Positions 1 through 11,933 of a stretch of DNA of 64,000 nt are shown here, in pieces. Position 1 is the stretch's first letter. Each line of letters begins with the position of its first letter. The stretch spans positions 13,617,921 to 13,681,920 of the forward strand of contig CM077005.1 in the NCBI GenBank assembly GCA_039090855.1, in the 5' to 3' direction. This DNA is from Macrothele yani. Lineage: Eukaryota > Arthropoda > Arachnida > Araneae > Macrothelidae. Position numbers and translations under genes: made by a program. Below the pieces are notes generated by a model. The model was given only the letters and a program-made list of their open reading frames with translations. It was not told the origin of the DNA and ran no database searches.

Positions 1-3000
1 AAATTAATGGGCCAATATTTTTGGATCGGAAAACCCGTCACCAGATTCACGCACTCTCAATGAGAGTGATAATTTTTGTCATGAGATGATCTCAAATCCC
101 TTTGGCAAGGAGGGAGTTAGAAAAAAAATAGATTTAAGAGTCAAGAAAAAAATCAAGTAAATTATTTTCTGTCCTTTCTGATTTTTCTGTGAAGTGTTGA
201 TCTGTGTGTATTTAGTTAAATTTATGTGAATAGGTCTAGGTAAGTTAGCCTTCTGATGTCTGTTTCTAGTTAAGGGATGTGTAACTAGCTGGGAAGTAGA
301 TTTAAGAAAGTTTGACATCATGCTATATTGTTGGTTTTTTTGTTGTTGTTCTTTCATGCAATGTTTTTTTCTTCCTTCCATTGCATTTTTTTAGTGCACT
401 GTTTACTTTCAGGGAAGAGATATTAGTGAAGTTTATTTTAGTGCAGTATATGATGTAGTGTATATGAATTGATTTTCCTTAGTTTCTTAAGTGTATAGTG
501 CAGTTTATATATGTATAGTGTTAGATGTATCAGTTTAAAATTATCGGCGGCGTTCGGCGTTATTGATCGTCGGGATAACATAGCGATAAAAAGAAAATTC
601 GTAAGGTTGTAGTTCCGTATTTACCGTCGTTATAGCGATTTCTTTTATGATATTATTCTGTAAGCTTTAATAATTGAAAAGTAATTTGTAAACATATAGT
701 GTACGATGTATTTTATCGTATTGTAGTTATATCTAATGAGAAAAAAACGCGTGTTTATGCCATATGTCAGTATGCCATATATGCGTGTATTAAAATCGTT
801 GTTGCGTGTATCGGGCTTAATTTAGTAACCTTTCGTAATTAAAATCTTACCTAGTATTAATATTTAGTTGGTTTTAGTATGAATCCTACTTGGTATTAAC
901 TATTAAATAATTCAGCGACTGATAGAAAAAGCTAGGACATCTTTACGAAGCTATTTTTATGTAATCACAAACTTGATTGAAACTCGAAACGGGACGGAAA
1001 GGAAATTAATAATGAAGCGCCGAAAAAAAAAGTTCTTATTCTTTTGATTAGGAAAATGGCAGGCAGTAAAGTTTTTTTTTGTTCTTCGTAATTCCGATCG
1101 TAGAAAGGGAAAGGTATTGTCCTTACCGTCGGCGAGGCACGAATCTGATCGTACTAATTTAGCGAAATGTAATTGTGTAAAAGATGTTAATTTTTCTGAA
1201 TTTGTAAAGGTGGTCACCATTTTTGCCCGGGTTTTTTAGGAGTTTCTTTGTTCAAAACGAACTCAAAGGGAGGTCCACCGTGAGCTTGGCTTCCTCCAAA
1301 ACACGATCATAAATCGTAACCAGGCGCCGTCGCGATGTCGGACGTTTCGCGTTCTTTCTCACCAGCGCTGCAATGGCTTTCGCCAAGTATTTATGTGTAA
1401 AATGCCAGGAGAATGCTTAAAATCTGTTACCAACTGCAAATCCCTGTGTGCCGAGAGAAAATTCCGTCGTCGGCCATCTTTTCTTTTGGGAGGTCAGGTC
1501 AAAGTTCAAGCCTGACTCCGAGAAGATGCCCGCAAGCAATTTCTGGGAATTGCGTCTTTCTCTCCGCCTTCTGACTTAACTTCGGGCCAATTGCCTTCCG
1601 CCATTTCGGGCGCGTGCGCAAGGGATTCGGCGAGGAGCGGAGAATTTTTGCGTGCTGCTCGACACTTCGATACCAGACTTCGTAAGGGAGAGTCCCACAA
1701 GGAGTCAGCACAACGGACGTCCGGATGCCGAACCTGCCGTAACCTTCCAGCACCGGGAACGTGCGGCCGCGGTGGCCCAAGAACGGTAGGAACGATCCTT
1801 TTCTTTTCAAATTCTTTTCATGGCTCAAAATTTACTCTGCTGCCGAGATGGCGCGAAAAAGTGCTTGACATCGTCCCGAGGCACTAGCGGGCATTACGCC
1901 TCGTAACCCGCTCGGTAACATCGCTGCCGCCTGTCGCCGGGTGAGAAAGAGGAAGTCTCCTCAAAGGCCGGCAACGGGAGTAAGTAAGAAAAAGAATAAA
2001 AGAAAGGAAGGAGAAGAGGGAAAATTCGACCATGTCACCATAAGCGCATCAGGCCCCGTTTCCACGGCGTGCCGGCTCTCGTAGCAACAGCACAAACACC
2101 AATTCCAATTCGGCATCAAAAGGAAAATTTAAGAAGGAGGAGAAGCGAAGAGAAAAAAAGAAAAAAATGAGGACCACCTAAAATTGGGAAAAAAAAAAAA
2201 TGTGTCCTGATCAGAAATGGAATGATGTAAAAGGTTAAAATTCAGGGGTGAGAAAAAAATGGGGGGGGGGAGGTGAAATTAAAATGGGAGGAAAATAGAG
2301 AAATGCAAATGAATGTTTGGAATTAATGGTCTGGCCAGAACCAACAAATGTAATTATAATGTCATTGTGTGTTTTTTTTTTTTTTTTTTTTGTAAAAATG
2401 TCTAGTTAATGCCAGTGACCAAAGAAATGGATTGAAGTATATTAATTTTGGTTTTCTGTTAGAACAGGGTTTTTTTTTTTTTTTTTTTTTGTTAGCTTAA
2501 ATGAGAGGAAAGTGGCAGCAGAGTAGGATATTGAAATGGCATGCCTTCCTTAGGAAAATAATGGGGGAATTTCATTTTGGCTCAGGTGGGGGAGCATACC
2601 TCTTCCAATAGCCTATTCTATTCTTTTTTTTTTTGTTGGTGTTTCACCAGTAGGAGTGGCAACTGTACTTTATGCATAGATTTTTTTTTTTTTTTTGTCA
2701 TAATTAATGTGGGGAGTCCTGGCAGTGACTTGACATTTTTGTTTGTTTGGTTTTTCTGTTACTGTAAAGTAAGAAAAAGATTTTTCCAGGTAACTGACCA
2801 AAAGCAGCGTGTTGTGAAAAAAAAAAGAAAATTTTAAAATGTCACTCTTAACCATCTAAATCTAAATTGTAAAGAGCATTTAGCTCAAGGTTCGACAGGT
2901 ATCAGATATGCACATCGAGCATTAAGCTCTTAACACTCTTCGAGTGAATGATCACATTCTTTGATGATTTTTGTAAGGCAGGCTGGTAACCAAATTGTGC

Positions 3001-3142
3001 CACTTACCTCCCTCATCCTTTAAACCACACAGGTGAAAACTACTTGGTTTGCAGACCAGGGTTTCTGAGAGGATTATTTAGGACTGTTAACATGCTCTGG
3101 ACTCTAAAATTCATAGCTAAATTCTTTTTTATTCGGCCTAGC
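1..3142. other. CpG-richer block with no recognised gene
   Basis: No coding sequence with family resemblance was found. Most of the window lacks CpG, but roughly 540-700 and 1230-2060 hold many CG dinucleotides, including a NotI-like GCGGCCGC near 1762. The longest frames there are about 100 codons and show no domain. A 5' regulatory block or first exon of a gene outside the window is possible. The part from 2160 to 2830 holds long T and A runs and looks like ordinary non-coding DNA. Confidence 0.4.
1230..2060. promoter_or_regulatory. Candidate CpG island
   Basis: This ~0.8-kb stretch is visibly richer in C, G and CpG than its surroundings. In a genome where old repeats have lost CpG this is typical of unmethylated promoters. 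No TATA box, start codon context or splice donor could be tied to it, so the direction and the gene served are unknown. It could equally be a young GC-rich repeat. Confidence 0.3.
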
Positions 3143-3465
3143 CACCTAAAGTTTCCTTGTATCGAGTGTTTTTCCAACCTGTGCCTGGGGGCACAAAATA
3201 AATTTTTAGTTAACCTGGAACATATGTTTAATCAAATTATTTTGTGTCGTATGTGAATTTTTCTTGTCGGTGGTGGTGGAATCACCTTCCATTTACTGGG
3301 AGTTTTTAAGGATCGTACCTGGGGTGTTAGTCGTTGATGAAAAAAAAATTCTTAATTGGGGTCCCTAGATTGATCACCGGCCATTTTCTTCTTTTTAAAA
3401 ATAAAATTGTGTAATATTTGCATTTTTTCAGAAGTAAGTTCATCATCGTAATAGAATAATATTTT
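3143..3465. repeat. 323-bp direct duplication, copy 1
   Basis: This segment recurs at 3500-3822 at a constant offset of 357 bp. I see only about two base differences between the copies (C/T near 3268 and T/C near 3435). The 34-bp spacer 3466-3499 is itself made of fragments of the repeat's left part. This is a recent local tandem duplication or an assembly duplication. No coding function is apparent. Confidence 0.9.
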
Positions 3466-3499
3466 CCTTGTATCGAGTGTTTTTAAAGTTTCCTTGTAT

Positions 3500-3822
3500 C
3501 ACCTAAAGTTTCCTTGTATCGAGTGTTTTTCCAACCTGTGCCTGGGGGCACAAAATAAATTTTTAGTTAACCTGGAACATATGTTTAATCAAATTATTTT
3601 GTGTCGTATGTGAATTTTTCTTGTTGGTGGTGGTGGAATCACCTTCCATTTACTGGGAGTTTTTAAGGATCGTACCTGGGGTGTTAGTCGTTGATGAAAA
3701 AAAAATTCTTAATTGGGGTCCCTAGATTGATCACCGGCCATTTTCTTCTTTTTAAAAATAAAATTGTGTAATATTTGCATTTTTTCAGAAGCAAGTTCAT
3801 CATCGTAATAGAATAATATTTT
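3500..3822. repeat. 323-bp direct duplication, copy 2
   Basis: Second copy of the unit at 3143-3465, colinear from the CACCTAAAG start to the AATATTTT end. Confidence 0.9.
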
Positions 3823-4364
3823 AAACACCAAACCACATCGTATCAGTTCATGGCCTTTTTCAATTTGAATTCATTTGAATTAGTGTGAACTGATAAAGCT
3901 GCTCAGAAGATCAGAACAATTTTAGACTCTTATTGATCTGTTTCTTCGTCTAGAGAGTTCATATTTCTCCACTTTCAATCAATGAAATCTATGGTTTGCT
4001 CCATTTTGCCAGCACCTTTAACGAGTTTTCTAATTTAGATTTATTCTCTCACTAACTTTGTGATTTTTGGCACAATGATGTTTCTTTTCATCTCTACCAG
4101 ATATTCCTTCTCCACTCAGGTTTTTGTGTACTACCTCTCAATTCTTTTTTTTTTTTTTTTTTCCACACCACTGTCTCTACATCTCGCCTTAGGTCTTTCT
4201 CTGCTCCCTTTCTTGGTAGTCTTAGATCTAATTTCAGTCTAACACACATTTTTGTTCTTTCTCAAAATATGCCCATACCAGAACAGTGTTGCACCTTAAG
4301 ACCTCCTGAGAAACTTCTGTCACTTTACCTGCTGCTCCTCTCACTTCAATATACTATCCAATCT

Positions 4365-4400
<36 letters not shown>

Positions 4401-5235
4401 GAGAGAGAGAGACATCTGATCAGCATTTTTATTTCTGCAATAGTAAGTTATTTCCCACTCCTTTTGTGATTGGATAACTCTTTGTGTTGTACAACATTGC
4501 TGATATTATGACAGTTTTGAAAACTTTGCTTTTTAGCCTCACTGGCAGACTGCTATTAAGGAGTACATCTAATGTTACCCTCTGTTTTCCACCAGCAATT
4601 CCATCGCCTTCATTCTGCTATTCATTTCTCCTTTCAAATCTCCACCTAACATTCCCATATACTAATGCAAGGAGTTCCATTTCCCTCTTTCTTGGCAGCA
4701 GATGTATTCCGTTTTCATTTCTACTTAACTCCACTGCTCTAACTTCTAAAGTTGTTAGTTCCTCAACTTCCTAGTTTCTCTCCCTCCCTGACTTTTTTTA
4801 AAGTCCGGGCACAAAGAACTACATTACCTCTAAGCACTATGGTCTGTCATAACACTTCTCTCACATTTAATGTCACTGCATGTACAACAACATCAAATGA
4901 GAAGAGGCTTAACATTTATCACATTGGTGAACCTTCATGTCAAACCTCTCAACCTGATTTACAGTACTTCTTACACATATGCAGGAGTTTCTTTATAAAC
5001 TGCATATTTTTTTTGCATGCCATTTTATAGCTTAGGCAATTCTTCTCTCTCTCTCTCTTTTTCTTTCTCTTGTGACACACACTCACACTGTTGGAACAAG
5101 TGCTTATGTATTTCTTTCTCTAGCTTTTCATTAGTCATCTGAAGGCACATACACAACATCTTTATCTTTCTTCTCAGCATAAAAATGCAAATTTTTGACT
5201 ACCATCTTTGAATTATTATTTTTTTTCAATCTCTC
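3823..5235 (-). other. Pyrimidine-rich stretch with a possible LINE remnant
   Basis: The plus strand is very rich in C and T, with T-runs, a long A-run and a GA repeat near 4370-4410. Read on the minus strand, about 4480-4590 gives a peptide with the pattern SLPVRLKSKVFKT. This resembles the region after the reverse transcriptase core of the RTE at 5247-7666, where the sequence is MPLCLKRKVFNQC. It may be a heavily decayed LINE, but stops and frame breaks are frequent. No gene is recognised elsewhere in this stretch. Confidence 0.3.
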
Positions 5236-5246
5236 ATTCACTATAT

Positions 5247-7666
5247 CATCATCATCATTGTCAACCATTATCAATCCACTGCTGGACGAAGGTCTCCCCA
5301 AGTTTCCTCCACAACGGTCTGTCTTGTGCCAGTCTCCTCCATGTCACCCCTGCATACTTTCGAATTTCATCTACCCATCTCCCATGTGGTCTTCTTCTGG
5401 GTCTTTTCCTGTCCCTTGGAATCCAATCTAAAATTTCGGCTGTCCATCGATGATCTGTCCTTCTGGCAGTATGTCCAGCCCATTGCCATTTCAGGGATTT
5501 AACTCTGATCATGTTGTCTTCCACTCTTGTCATTTTTCGGATCCACGAGTTCCTCTTTTTATCTCTCCTGGTTACACCAAGTATGCACCTCTCCATGCTG
5601 CTTTGAGTTGTCTGCAGCCTTTGTATGTCTCTTTTAGTTAAGGTCCACGTCTCTGCACCATACGTAAGCACTGGAAGGATGCATTGATTAAACACTTTTC
5701 TTTTAAGACATAATGGCATATTGCTCTTGAAAATTATGCTGTTTCTTCCAAAAGCTCTCCAGGCAAGTTTTGTACGCCGATTAATTTCTTCATCAATGTG
5801 ACCCTCACTTGATATCTGCTGTCCAAGATAAACGTACGTGTCTGTTATCTCCAGCTTTTCTCCATCAATCGATAAATCTTCATTTCTTGTAAAAGCATTG
5901 AACATCGCTTTTGTCTTCTGAAAGTTCATTTTTAATCCCACTTCTTTACTCTTGTCAGCAAGTTCCTGGATCATACTCTGCAGCTCTGATGGGGTAGTTG
6001 CAAAAATAACTACGTCATCAGCAAAACGAAGGTGGGTTAGATAATCTCCATTAATCTTTATCCCCTTGTTTTCCCAGCTCAGCGACTGAAAGACACCCTC
6101 CAATGTAGCATTAAAGAGCTTCGGAGATATGGTGTCACCTTGTCTCACTCCCTTTCCAATTTTTACGTGTGTTGTATTTTCAAACAGCCTAATCTTTGCA
6201 CTTGCATTTTCATAGATGTTATTAATAATATTAATGTATGCATCTTCAATACCGCAGGTTTTCAGAGCCATTGTAACTGCTGATGGTTTCACCGAATCAA
6301 AGGCTTTTTCATAATCGATAAAAGCCATGCACAATGGAAGTTCATATTCCCTCGCTCTTTCAATTAGTTCTCTCAGCACGTGGATATGATCCATTGTGCT
6401 GTAGCCACTCCTGAATCCAGCTTGTTCTCTCGGTTGAGCCATGTCCAGTGTTACCTTCAAGCGGTGTGAAAGAACTTTAGTGAAGATTTTATAAACTACT
6501 GATAGGAGGCTGATAGGTCTGTAGTTTCCGAGATCCTCAATGTCACCTTTCTTATGTAGCAGGATCATTGTAGCGGTGTTCCAATCCTCAGGAATCTTTC
6601 CTTCATTAAGGCATCGAGTGAAAATTTGGGCGAGTACTGTTTCGATTTCTCCACTTGCTTCTTGTATGATGTCTACAGTAATTCCATCTTCTCCTGGAGC
6701 TTTTCCTCGCTTCATGTTCTTGATTGCATGTGCAACTTCTGCTGGAAGGACTGGAGGAACTCTGGTACTGGTATCTTTCATGATGTCTGGAGTGCATATA
6801 TCATCCCTTTCATATAATTTGGAGTAGAAATCTTTCACTCTTGTCAAAATTTCGCCTCTATTTCTTGTTACAGAACCATCTTCTTTTCTCAGTGCCATAA
6901 TCTGTTTTCTTCCCTTACTGAGATGTCCCTTTGCTATCTTTAGGCTTTGGTTGCTTTCAATTACTTTCCTCACTAGTTCACAGTTGAATTTCCTTGTGTC
7001 TTCAGTGATACTTTTTCGTACTGTCTTGCATAGCTCTATATATTCCACTTTGGAAGTCACATCTTCTTTAGTTGTCCTCATCTCTCTTCTTTTTTGCATC
7101 AACATTTTGGTTTTTCCTGATAATTTGTTCACATGCAACTTGTTCTTAGACCCAGCTAATTTTGTTGCTGTTTCCATAAGAGCTTTGGTTACTTTTCTGT
7201 TAACTTCAGAGATGTCCACTTCTTCCGATGTTAGGCCTTCTAAAGCAGAGAACCTGTTCTTCAGTTCTAACTTGAAGGTATTATGGTGCTTTTTAAGGTT
7301 GGGTATGTCAATAGATTTTGTTTGTCTTATGAGCTTGCCACGTTCAAGTTTAGTGTTGAGGTGCATCTTACATCTCACCAATCTATGGTCACTACCTGTG
7401 TTGAACTTGTTTAGCACACTGCAGTCTTCTATGACGAATTTTTTGTTACACATAATAAAATCTATTTCACTTGTCGTCCCATTTGGATGTCTCCATGTCC
7501 ATTTCCTGTGTGGCTTTTTCTTGAAGAAGGAGTTCAAGATGAAAAACCCTTCTGCCTCTGCAAACTCAACGAGAGTATTTCCACGCTGGTTTCTGTTGCC
7601 ATTGCCCTATTTTTGCATTGAAATCTCCCATAATTATTTTCAAGTGCTGCTTACCTGCTTACCTTT
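5247..7666 (-). mobile_element. RTE-type LINE, 5'-truncated, 11-bp TSD
   Basis: Non-LTR retrotransposon lying on the minus strand. Its 3' end carries the ATG/ATGATG microsatellite tail typical of RTE elements (ATCATCATCATCATT on the plus strand, 5247-5261). The body ends abruptly inside the endonuclease region, the usual 5' truncation of target-primed reverse transcription. ATTCACTATAT occurs on both sides (5236-5246 and 7667-7677) and is the target-site duplication. An intact 11-bp TSD and an open 758-codon frame mark a fairly young insertion. A 3'-only relative lies at 19681-19867 and older copies at 13.0-17.0 and 20.4-31.2 kb. Confidence 0.92.
5261..7537 (-). CDS. RTE endonuclease/reverse transcriptase, truncated
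   Basis: Open frame of 758 codons that would copy the element's own RNA at a nicked target. It begins in the C-terminal part of the APE-type endonuclease (NSFFKKKPHRKWTWRHP, then SDHRLV near residue 50). The reverse transcriptase follows, with FIDYEKAFDS near residue 405, GVRQGDTISPKLF near 460 and the catalytic FADD near 505. After it come the AETWTL segment and a basic C-terminus. The first methionine is not the native start: GDFNAKIG, the endonuclease core, is still visible upstream near 7620-7650 but in another frame, so one frameshift and the 5' truncation have removed the N-terminus. Full RTE proteins are usually around 1000 residues. It cannot be autonomous as it stands. Confidence 0.9.
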   Translation of the reverse strand: MNSFFKKKPHRKWTWRHPNGTTSEIDFIMCNKKFVIEDCSVLNKFNTGSDHRLVRCKMHLNTKLERGKLIRQTKSIDIPNLKKHHNTFKLELKNRFSALEGLTSEEVDISEVNRKVTKALMETATKLAGSKNKLHVNKLSGKTKMLMQKRREMRTTKEDVTSKVEYIELCKTVRKSITEDTRKFNCELVRKVIESNQSLKIAKGHLSKGRKQIMALRKEDGSVTRNRGEILTRVKDFYSKLYERDDICTPDIMKDTSTRVPPVLPAEVAHAIKNMKRGKAPGEDGITVDIIQEASGEIETVLAQIFTRCLNEGKIPEDWNTATMILLHKKGDIEDLGNYRPISLLSVVYKIFTKVLSHRLKVTLDMAQPREQAGFRSGYSTMDHIHVLRELIERAREYELPLCMAFIDYEKAFDSVKPSAVTMALKTCGIEDAYINIINNIYENASAKIRLFENTTHVKIGKGVRQGDTISPKLFNATLEGVFQSLSWENKGIKINGDYLTHLRFADDVVIFATTPSELQSMIQELADKSKEVGLKMNFQKTKAMFNAFTRNEDLSIDGEKLEITDTYVYLGQQISSEGHIDEEINRRTKLAWRAFGRNSIIFKSNMPLCLKRKVFNQCILPVLTYGAETWTLTKRDIQRLQTTQSSMERCILGVTRRDKKRNSWIRKMTRVEDNMIRVKSLKWQWAGHTARRTDHRWTAEILDWIPRDRKRPRRRPHGRWVDEIRKYAGVTWRRLAQDRPLWRKLGETFVQQWIDNG

Positions 7667-8252
7667 ATTCACTATATATCCCTGTCTTTATGGCATATGA
7701 AATCAGTTTTATGCCTAGAAAGTAGTCATAATATTGCAACTCCAATCATCTAGACTCAAAATAATATTTTTATCAGATTCCACAAGTCAATAAACAGCCT
7801 TTGCACCTAAAACTTTTCACAATTCAGTGAGTATATTTTTTTAACCATAAGCCTTTTCATTTTTCATGCTATGAAATACTCCTTACCTCATGACTCCCAC
7901 AGTATCTGCTTTGCTTGGTATTTCCTTCCTCTGTAATTAATCTTTGGTTCTTTTCAGGAGTTTCTCAAACTATATTTATCATCTACCCTAGCATCATCTG
8001 GTTATTCATTTAGCTCTCAGCAAAATCAGGATTCTAACAACACCATCCTAATGTATAGAGAGCTATAAAACCAGAGCATCCTAGCAGGACATGACTTTAT
8101 AATTCAAAAATTTAAATCAAATTATGGTTTACCGTTAATGTAAAACAATACTACTCTATGCCAATCAACTTGGTTACAAAAAAAATTTATTCTCACATTG
8201 TGAAAATGTTCACACTAAGTTTCATCAATTAAAAATGTTTGCATAATTGAAT

Positions 8253-8315
8253 ATTAACATTGAGTGAGGCTTTCATGTGTGCTTTGAATACATGAAAGCC
8301 TCACTCAATGTTAAT
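8253..8315. repeat. Perfect 26-bp hairpin
   Basis: Two perfectly complementary 26-base arms (8253-8278 and 8290-8315) are separated by an 11-base loop. Arm length and loop size are in the range of a microRNA precursor or a tiny foldback element. No flanking TSD is evident. Transcription cannot be judged. Confidence 0.85.
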
Positions 8316-8889
8316 GCCATGTCACCTTGGAGTATGCCACTCCATGCCTGATCACTTGAGCTCATAAAATTTTCACTACAAATCTAACTGTTACAACTGA
8401 GGTATGGCACTTTCCATTTATGTCTGTCATCTGTTTGACTGTGGACAAATCTGATGATCTTACAAGCCATGAGACTTCTTGAAGAGCTGAAGTACTGTAG
8501 TGATGTTGGGTGTATGAAGAAGACATCTCCCTGCAACATCACATTGTCCACATTCACACTTAGGGATACAATGATCATTTTCAATGAAGTAATGAGTTGT
8601 CAGATTTATTGTTTTCCAGTTGCATCCAGTGACTCCCAAAACTATTACACCAAGTGTGCAAAGACAGGAATTTATGTAGTGGATATTGGTATTAGACCCA
8701 TTGTCTTCCAAGGTAATGGGATGTGTTATGTCTTCATAGATGCCAACCACTAAAAGTAGTTTTCAGTAACCAACATGTTCATTTTTCAGTAATTTTCAGT
8801 AACAATTTTTTTTTTTTTCAGTAAATTTCAGTAATCCAGTCTACAGCGGCAAATGTGGGTATTTAACACTGCAACAAATTTTAATCTGT

Positions 8890-8904
8890 CAGAACTATTA
8901 ACAA

Positions 8905-8951
<47 letters not shown>
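8890..8951. repeat. AAT microsatellite
   Basis: Uninterrupted run of roughly fifteen AAT units inside the family A hAT element. Confidence 0.95.
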
Positions 8952-9213
8952 AATAAACATAATTTGCTAGTGGGAAAATTTAAAATACTGTCTACCAGAA
9001 AAATATAATAAATTACCTCCAGACATGAAGAAAAATTATTCCTTGGAATGTTGGCCAAATTATTATGATAAACTGGCTGTAGTTGCCATTTTGGCCTTCC
9101 TTAGTTCAATTTGCAAAAACTTCTTCTGATAGCATAGTTCACTGTGTGCAATGCTGTTTATTTTTTCTACTAATAAAGAAGACAGCACATGAGTACTTAA
9201 ATTAGGTCTGAAT

Positions 9214-10615
9214 TCATTCATGTTTTTTTTTCACAATATAGAAAATTCTTTCTGTACTTGCATTGCTATGAGGGACTATCATTTTCATAATTTTGCTTAA
9301 TGATTCATACTTCAACTGGCCACTTTCATTTTTCATTAAAGAAATTCTGTGCCACACTTCATCCATTCTCTCAGAAGTAACAGCACAGTTAAAATTTTCA
9401 AACTGGTAGTGAGTAAATACAGATTCCACCTTGTCAGATTCTTCTGGTTTCAAAACTGGAAACAGGGAACACATATATTGGACTGATGCAAAAGAAACAC
9501 TTTGCCTTAATGCTACATCTGCAATTTCAGCATGACTCAGAAATTCATCAAGTGGAAATTTTCTTAAAATGTAATTGCAGCCTGCCTTGTAAAATTCCCT
9601 TACTTCAGAATAAAAAGTAGCCACAGTGTCTTCACTCAGATCCGTAGTTGTGCCTATATAAGATCTCGCTTTTGACCCAATTACGAGATCACAGTTTTCT
9701 TTTTGATTTCTCCTTCTTCCAAAATTTCCATCTGCAAGAGATGTTGCTGTCACATCAAATGCTGATGGCTTGATAAATCGTACAAGCAATTCAGATAACA
9801 GACTATGAAGTTTTCTTTTTAATACATGCACAAGCAGAGTTTCCTGCTACAAGGACACGTTAACAGATAAAAACAAAGGAAGAGTAGCAGATAAAAAAAG
9901 ACAAAGTTTAGATGAAGGATTTCCAATCATACTTGCAAGGTTCTTATACTGTGAATTAGCTTCTTCATTGTCACTGAAATAATGTTCTAGAGCCTCCCAC
10001 TGTTCTAAAATTCTGTCAAATGGATTCCAAAAGTGATAACCAGCGAGTATTGACATGCTTTGGAATTTTGTGTGGTTTAGTACCACAAACAGCTTGACTC
10101 AGTTTTAGATTGTGTTTCCTCTTTGAACTTTTCTCCAAAAAAAAGAGTACAACTGTATCAGAAACTGCTCAACATTAAATCCTTTCACTTGAGTAGCAGA
10201 TTTCTGCGCAGCTAAATTTACTAAATGGCATGAACATCGCTGCACTATGATTGCAGGCTGAACCTTCTTTTTTATGTGAGAAACAACACCTTTTACTTGA
10301 CCTATCATAGTGTTAGCATTGTCACAGGAAAATGACACACAGTTGCTCCATGAGATATTTTTTTTAACAAACTCGTTGTTCAAAACGTTGAATATTCCTT
10401 CACCTGTATTATTACTTGATTCAACCAATGATAACAAAACAGTTGAACTTTTCCCTATTTTTTCATCAAAATATGTTATTGTAATGGGATACAGTTTATT
10501 TGCTTGAGCATCATTACTTCCATCTGCAGATAGAGTAAAAGGATTGTTTTTAACTTCAGATACGATGTTACTTGTAGAAACACTGGCCTTGTGCTGAATT
10601 AGTGCAGTAGCCTTG
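9214..10615 (-). pseudogene. hAT transposase pseudogene (family A)
   Basis: Three adjacent minus-strand frames, about 10615-10105, 10086-9847 and 9831-9214, together resemble one hAT transposase. The first contains DGSNDAQANKLYP and SFSCDNANTMIGQ, the second is a short middle segment, and the last ends in the dimerisation signature SNASTERIF. Stops and frameshifts separate the pieces. The first block aligns by eye with the coding remnant at 27354-27848 (TDGSNDIEAKKLYPL), so both come from one family. No BED finger could be seen; the 5' part is missing or replaced by the 340-bp repeats. Confidence 0.8.
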
Positions 10616-10689
10616 GTTCTTCCACACGAATATTTTTTGCTATCGCTGAATTGGAAAACATGGCTTGAAATAATGGTTTTTCAAGCCTT

Positions 10690-11540
10690 CAAGTTTTCGG
10701 AAATTTATCCAACATTTTCAAGCTGAATTGACTTCAGTTTTTGGAAATTTATCCAACATTTTCAAACTGAAATACAAATATTTATGGAATAAAATGATAT
10801 CTAACAATACTGGGTAGAGGAAACATCGCGAGAAAAAAATTACGATTACCAGAGAAATCTTACTTCCGTCTACTTTCAGTTTTCGAAGGATGAAATTCCG
10901 TCCTCCGATGGAGAAACCGCCCCCCCCCCCTCCCCGTCGCCACCAATCCTCCCAAAATTTAAGTTCACTGATGCATCGATTTCGTACATGGTCCAAATGA
11001 TAACAAAAAAAGGAGGAATTCCTCGAATTAGCCTGAGAATCTCGTCGCCAAAGATTACGGGGAAATTTTCGGACGGCCTAACTTCCGTTTTCGGAAATCG
11101 TTGCCTACAATTTCAAGCTGAAATTATGCAATGAAATTATATTTAACAATACTAAACAGAAGCAACATCGCGAGAGAAAAAAATACGATTACGGGAAAAA
11201 TCTGCATTTTGTTTAACTTCCATTTCCGAACGTTTAAGAAGACAAAACAACGTCCCGAACTAATATCCCGAAAATTTCTTCACTTTTGCATCGATCTCGA
11301 AAATGACAAAAAAAAAAAAAAAAAAAAAAGGAGGGGACTCTGCAAATTCGCGGAAGAATCTCGCGTACGAATTAACCGCTGAATCGATTTCGAATGCCGT
11401 AAGATAACGCTAAAATATCGATGACCTGTAAATTTTAACTTTTGGCCCAAAATTGGCGCAGATTTCGTTGAAATGGCGATTTTTTAGCAGAATGGCGCAC
11501 GAACAATATTTTGGCGCGGGCTGCCGCAATTGCCGCAGGT
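10690..11540. repeat. ~340-bp tandem repeat, locus 1
   Basis: Two to two and a half units in tandem. The landmark AACATCGCGAGA, followed by AAAAAATTACGATTAC-like sequence, occurs near 10824 and again near 11163, a period of about 340 bp. Each unit holds TTTTCAAGCTGAAAT, a C-tract (10918-10931) and a T/C-rich CCGTTTTCGG-like segment. The same unit occurs at about 47940-48240 (inverted), 55690-56400 and 61260-62010. Confidence 0.75.
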
Positions 11541-11933
11541 CTGGCAGCCCTGAATGTAGCATTTAATTTTTTTCCCCCACAAAAACTTGAAGAACAAACA
11601 AAAAAATTTTAAGTTGAGGAAAATTTGCTTTCTATCTCAGAAAATTAAATCAAATGGCGATTTTCCGTAATTTCAGCGGTGTTTCCGTACTTCCGTAACA
11701 GCAACCAAAAATCCGTAAAATTACGGAAAATCCGTACTAGTTGGCATCTATGTGTCTTTCAAGGTATATACTAGAAGCCTGCACAGGCCTGAATTTTTTT
11801 TTTTTTTTTACCCCACTTGAAATGGCGTTTGACTTAACTCCATTCTTGGGATTGCAACTTAGAGTTAGGTTCAATTCAGCCTGAAAATCCTACATTGTTG
11901 TTCAACCAAACCCGGCCCAAACACATAAGAAAT

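Larger units (their letters stand above)
8735..11752 (-). mobile_element. Decayed hAT-like element, 6-bp TSD (family A, copy 1)
   Basis: Both ends carry the 13-bp inverted repeat CATAGATGCCAAC, and TGTCTT is duplicated outside (8729-8734 and 11753-11758). It encodes hAT transposase remnants on the minus strand. The same TIR, differing at two bases, bounds the element at 26836-28766, which also has a 6-bp duplication. Subterminal DNA at the right end repeats the word CCGTA/TACGG. Between the transposase 5' end and the right TIR it contains ~340-bp tandem repeats. Confidence 0.8.

Noticed and set aside
1499..1887. Overlapping 64-109-codon frames on both strands in the CpG-rich block
   Set aside because: Stop-poor because of GC content; frames overlap on both strands and show no domain.
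6951..7700. 249-codon plus-strand frame
   Set aside because: Antisense shadow of the RTE coding sequence, which has the RT motifs on the minus strand.
8384..8753. Two overlapping ~96-codon frames with several cysteines
   Set aside because: They lie on opposite strands, one runs into the hAT end at 8735, and no family is recognisable.
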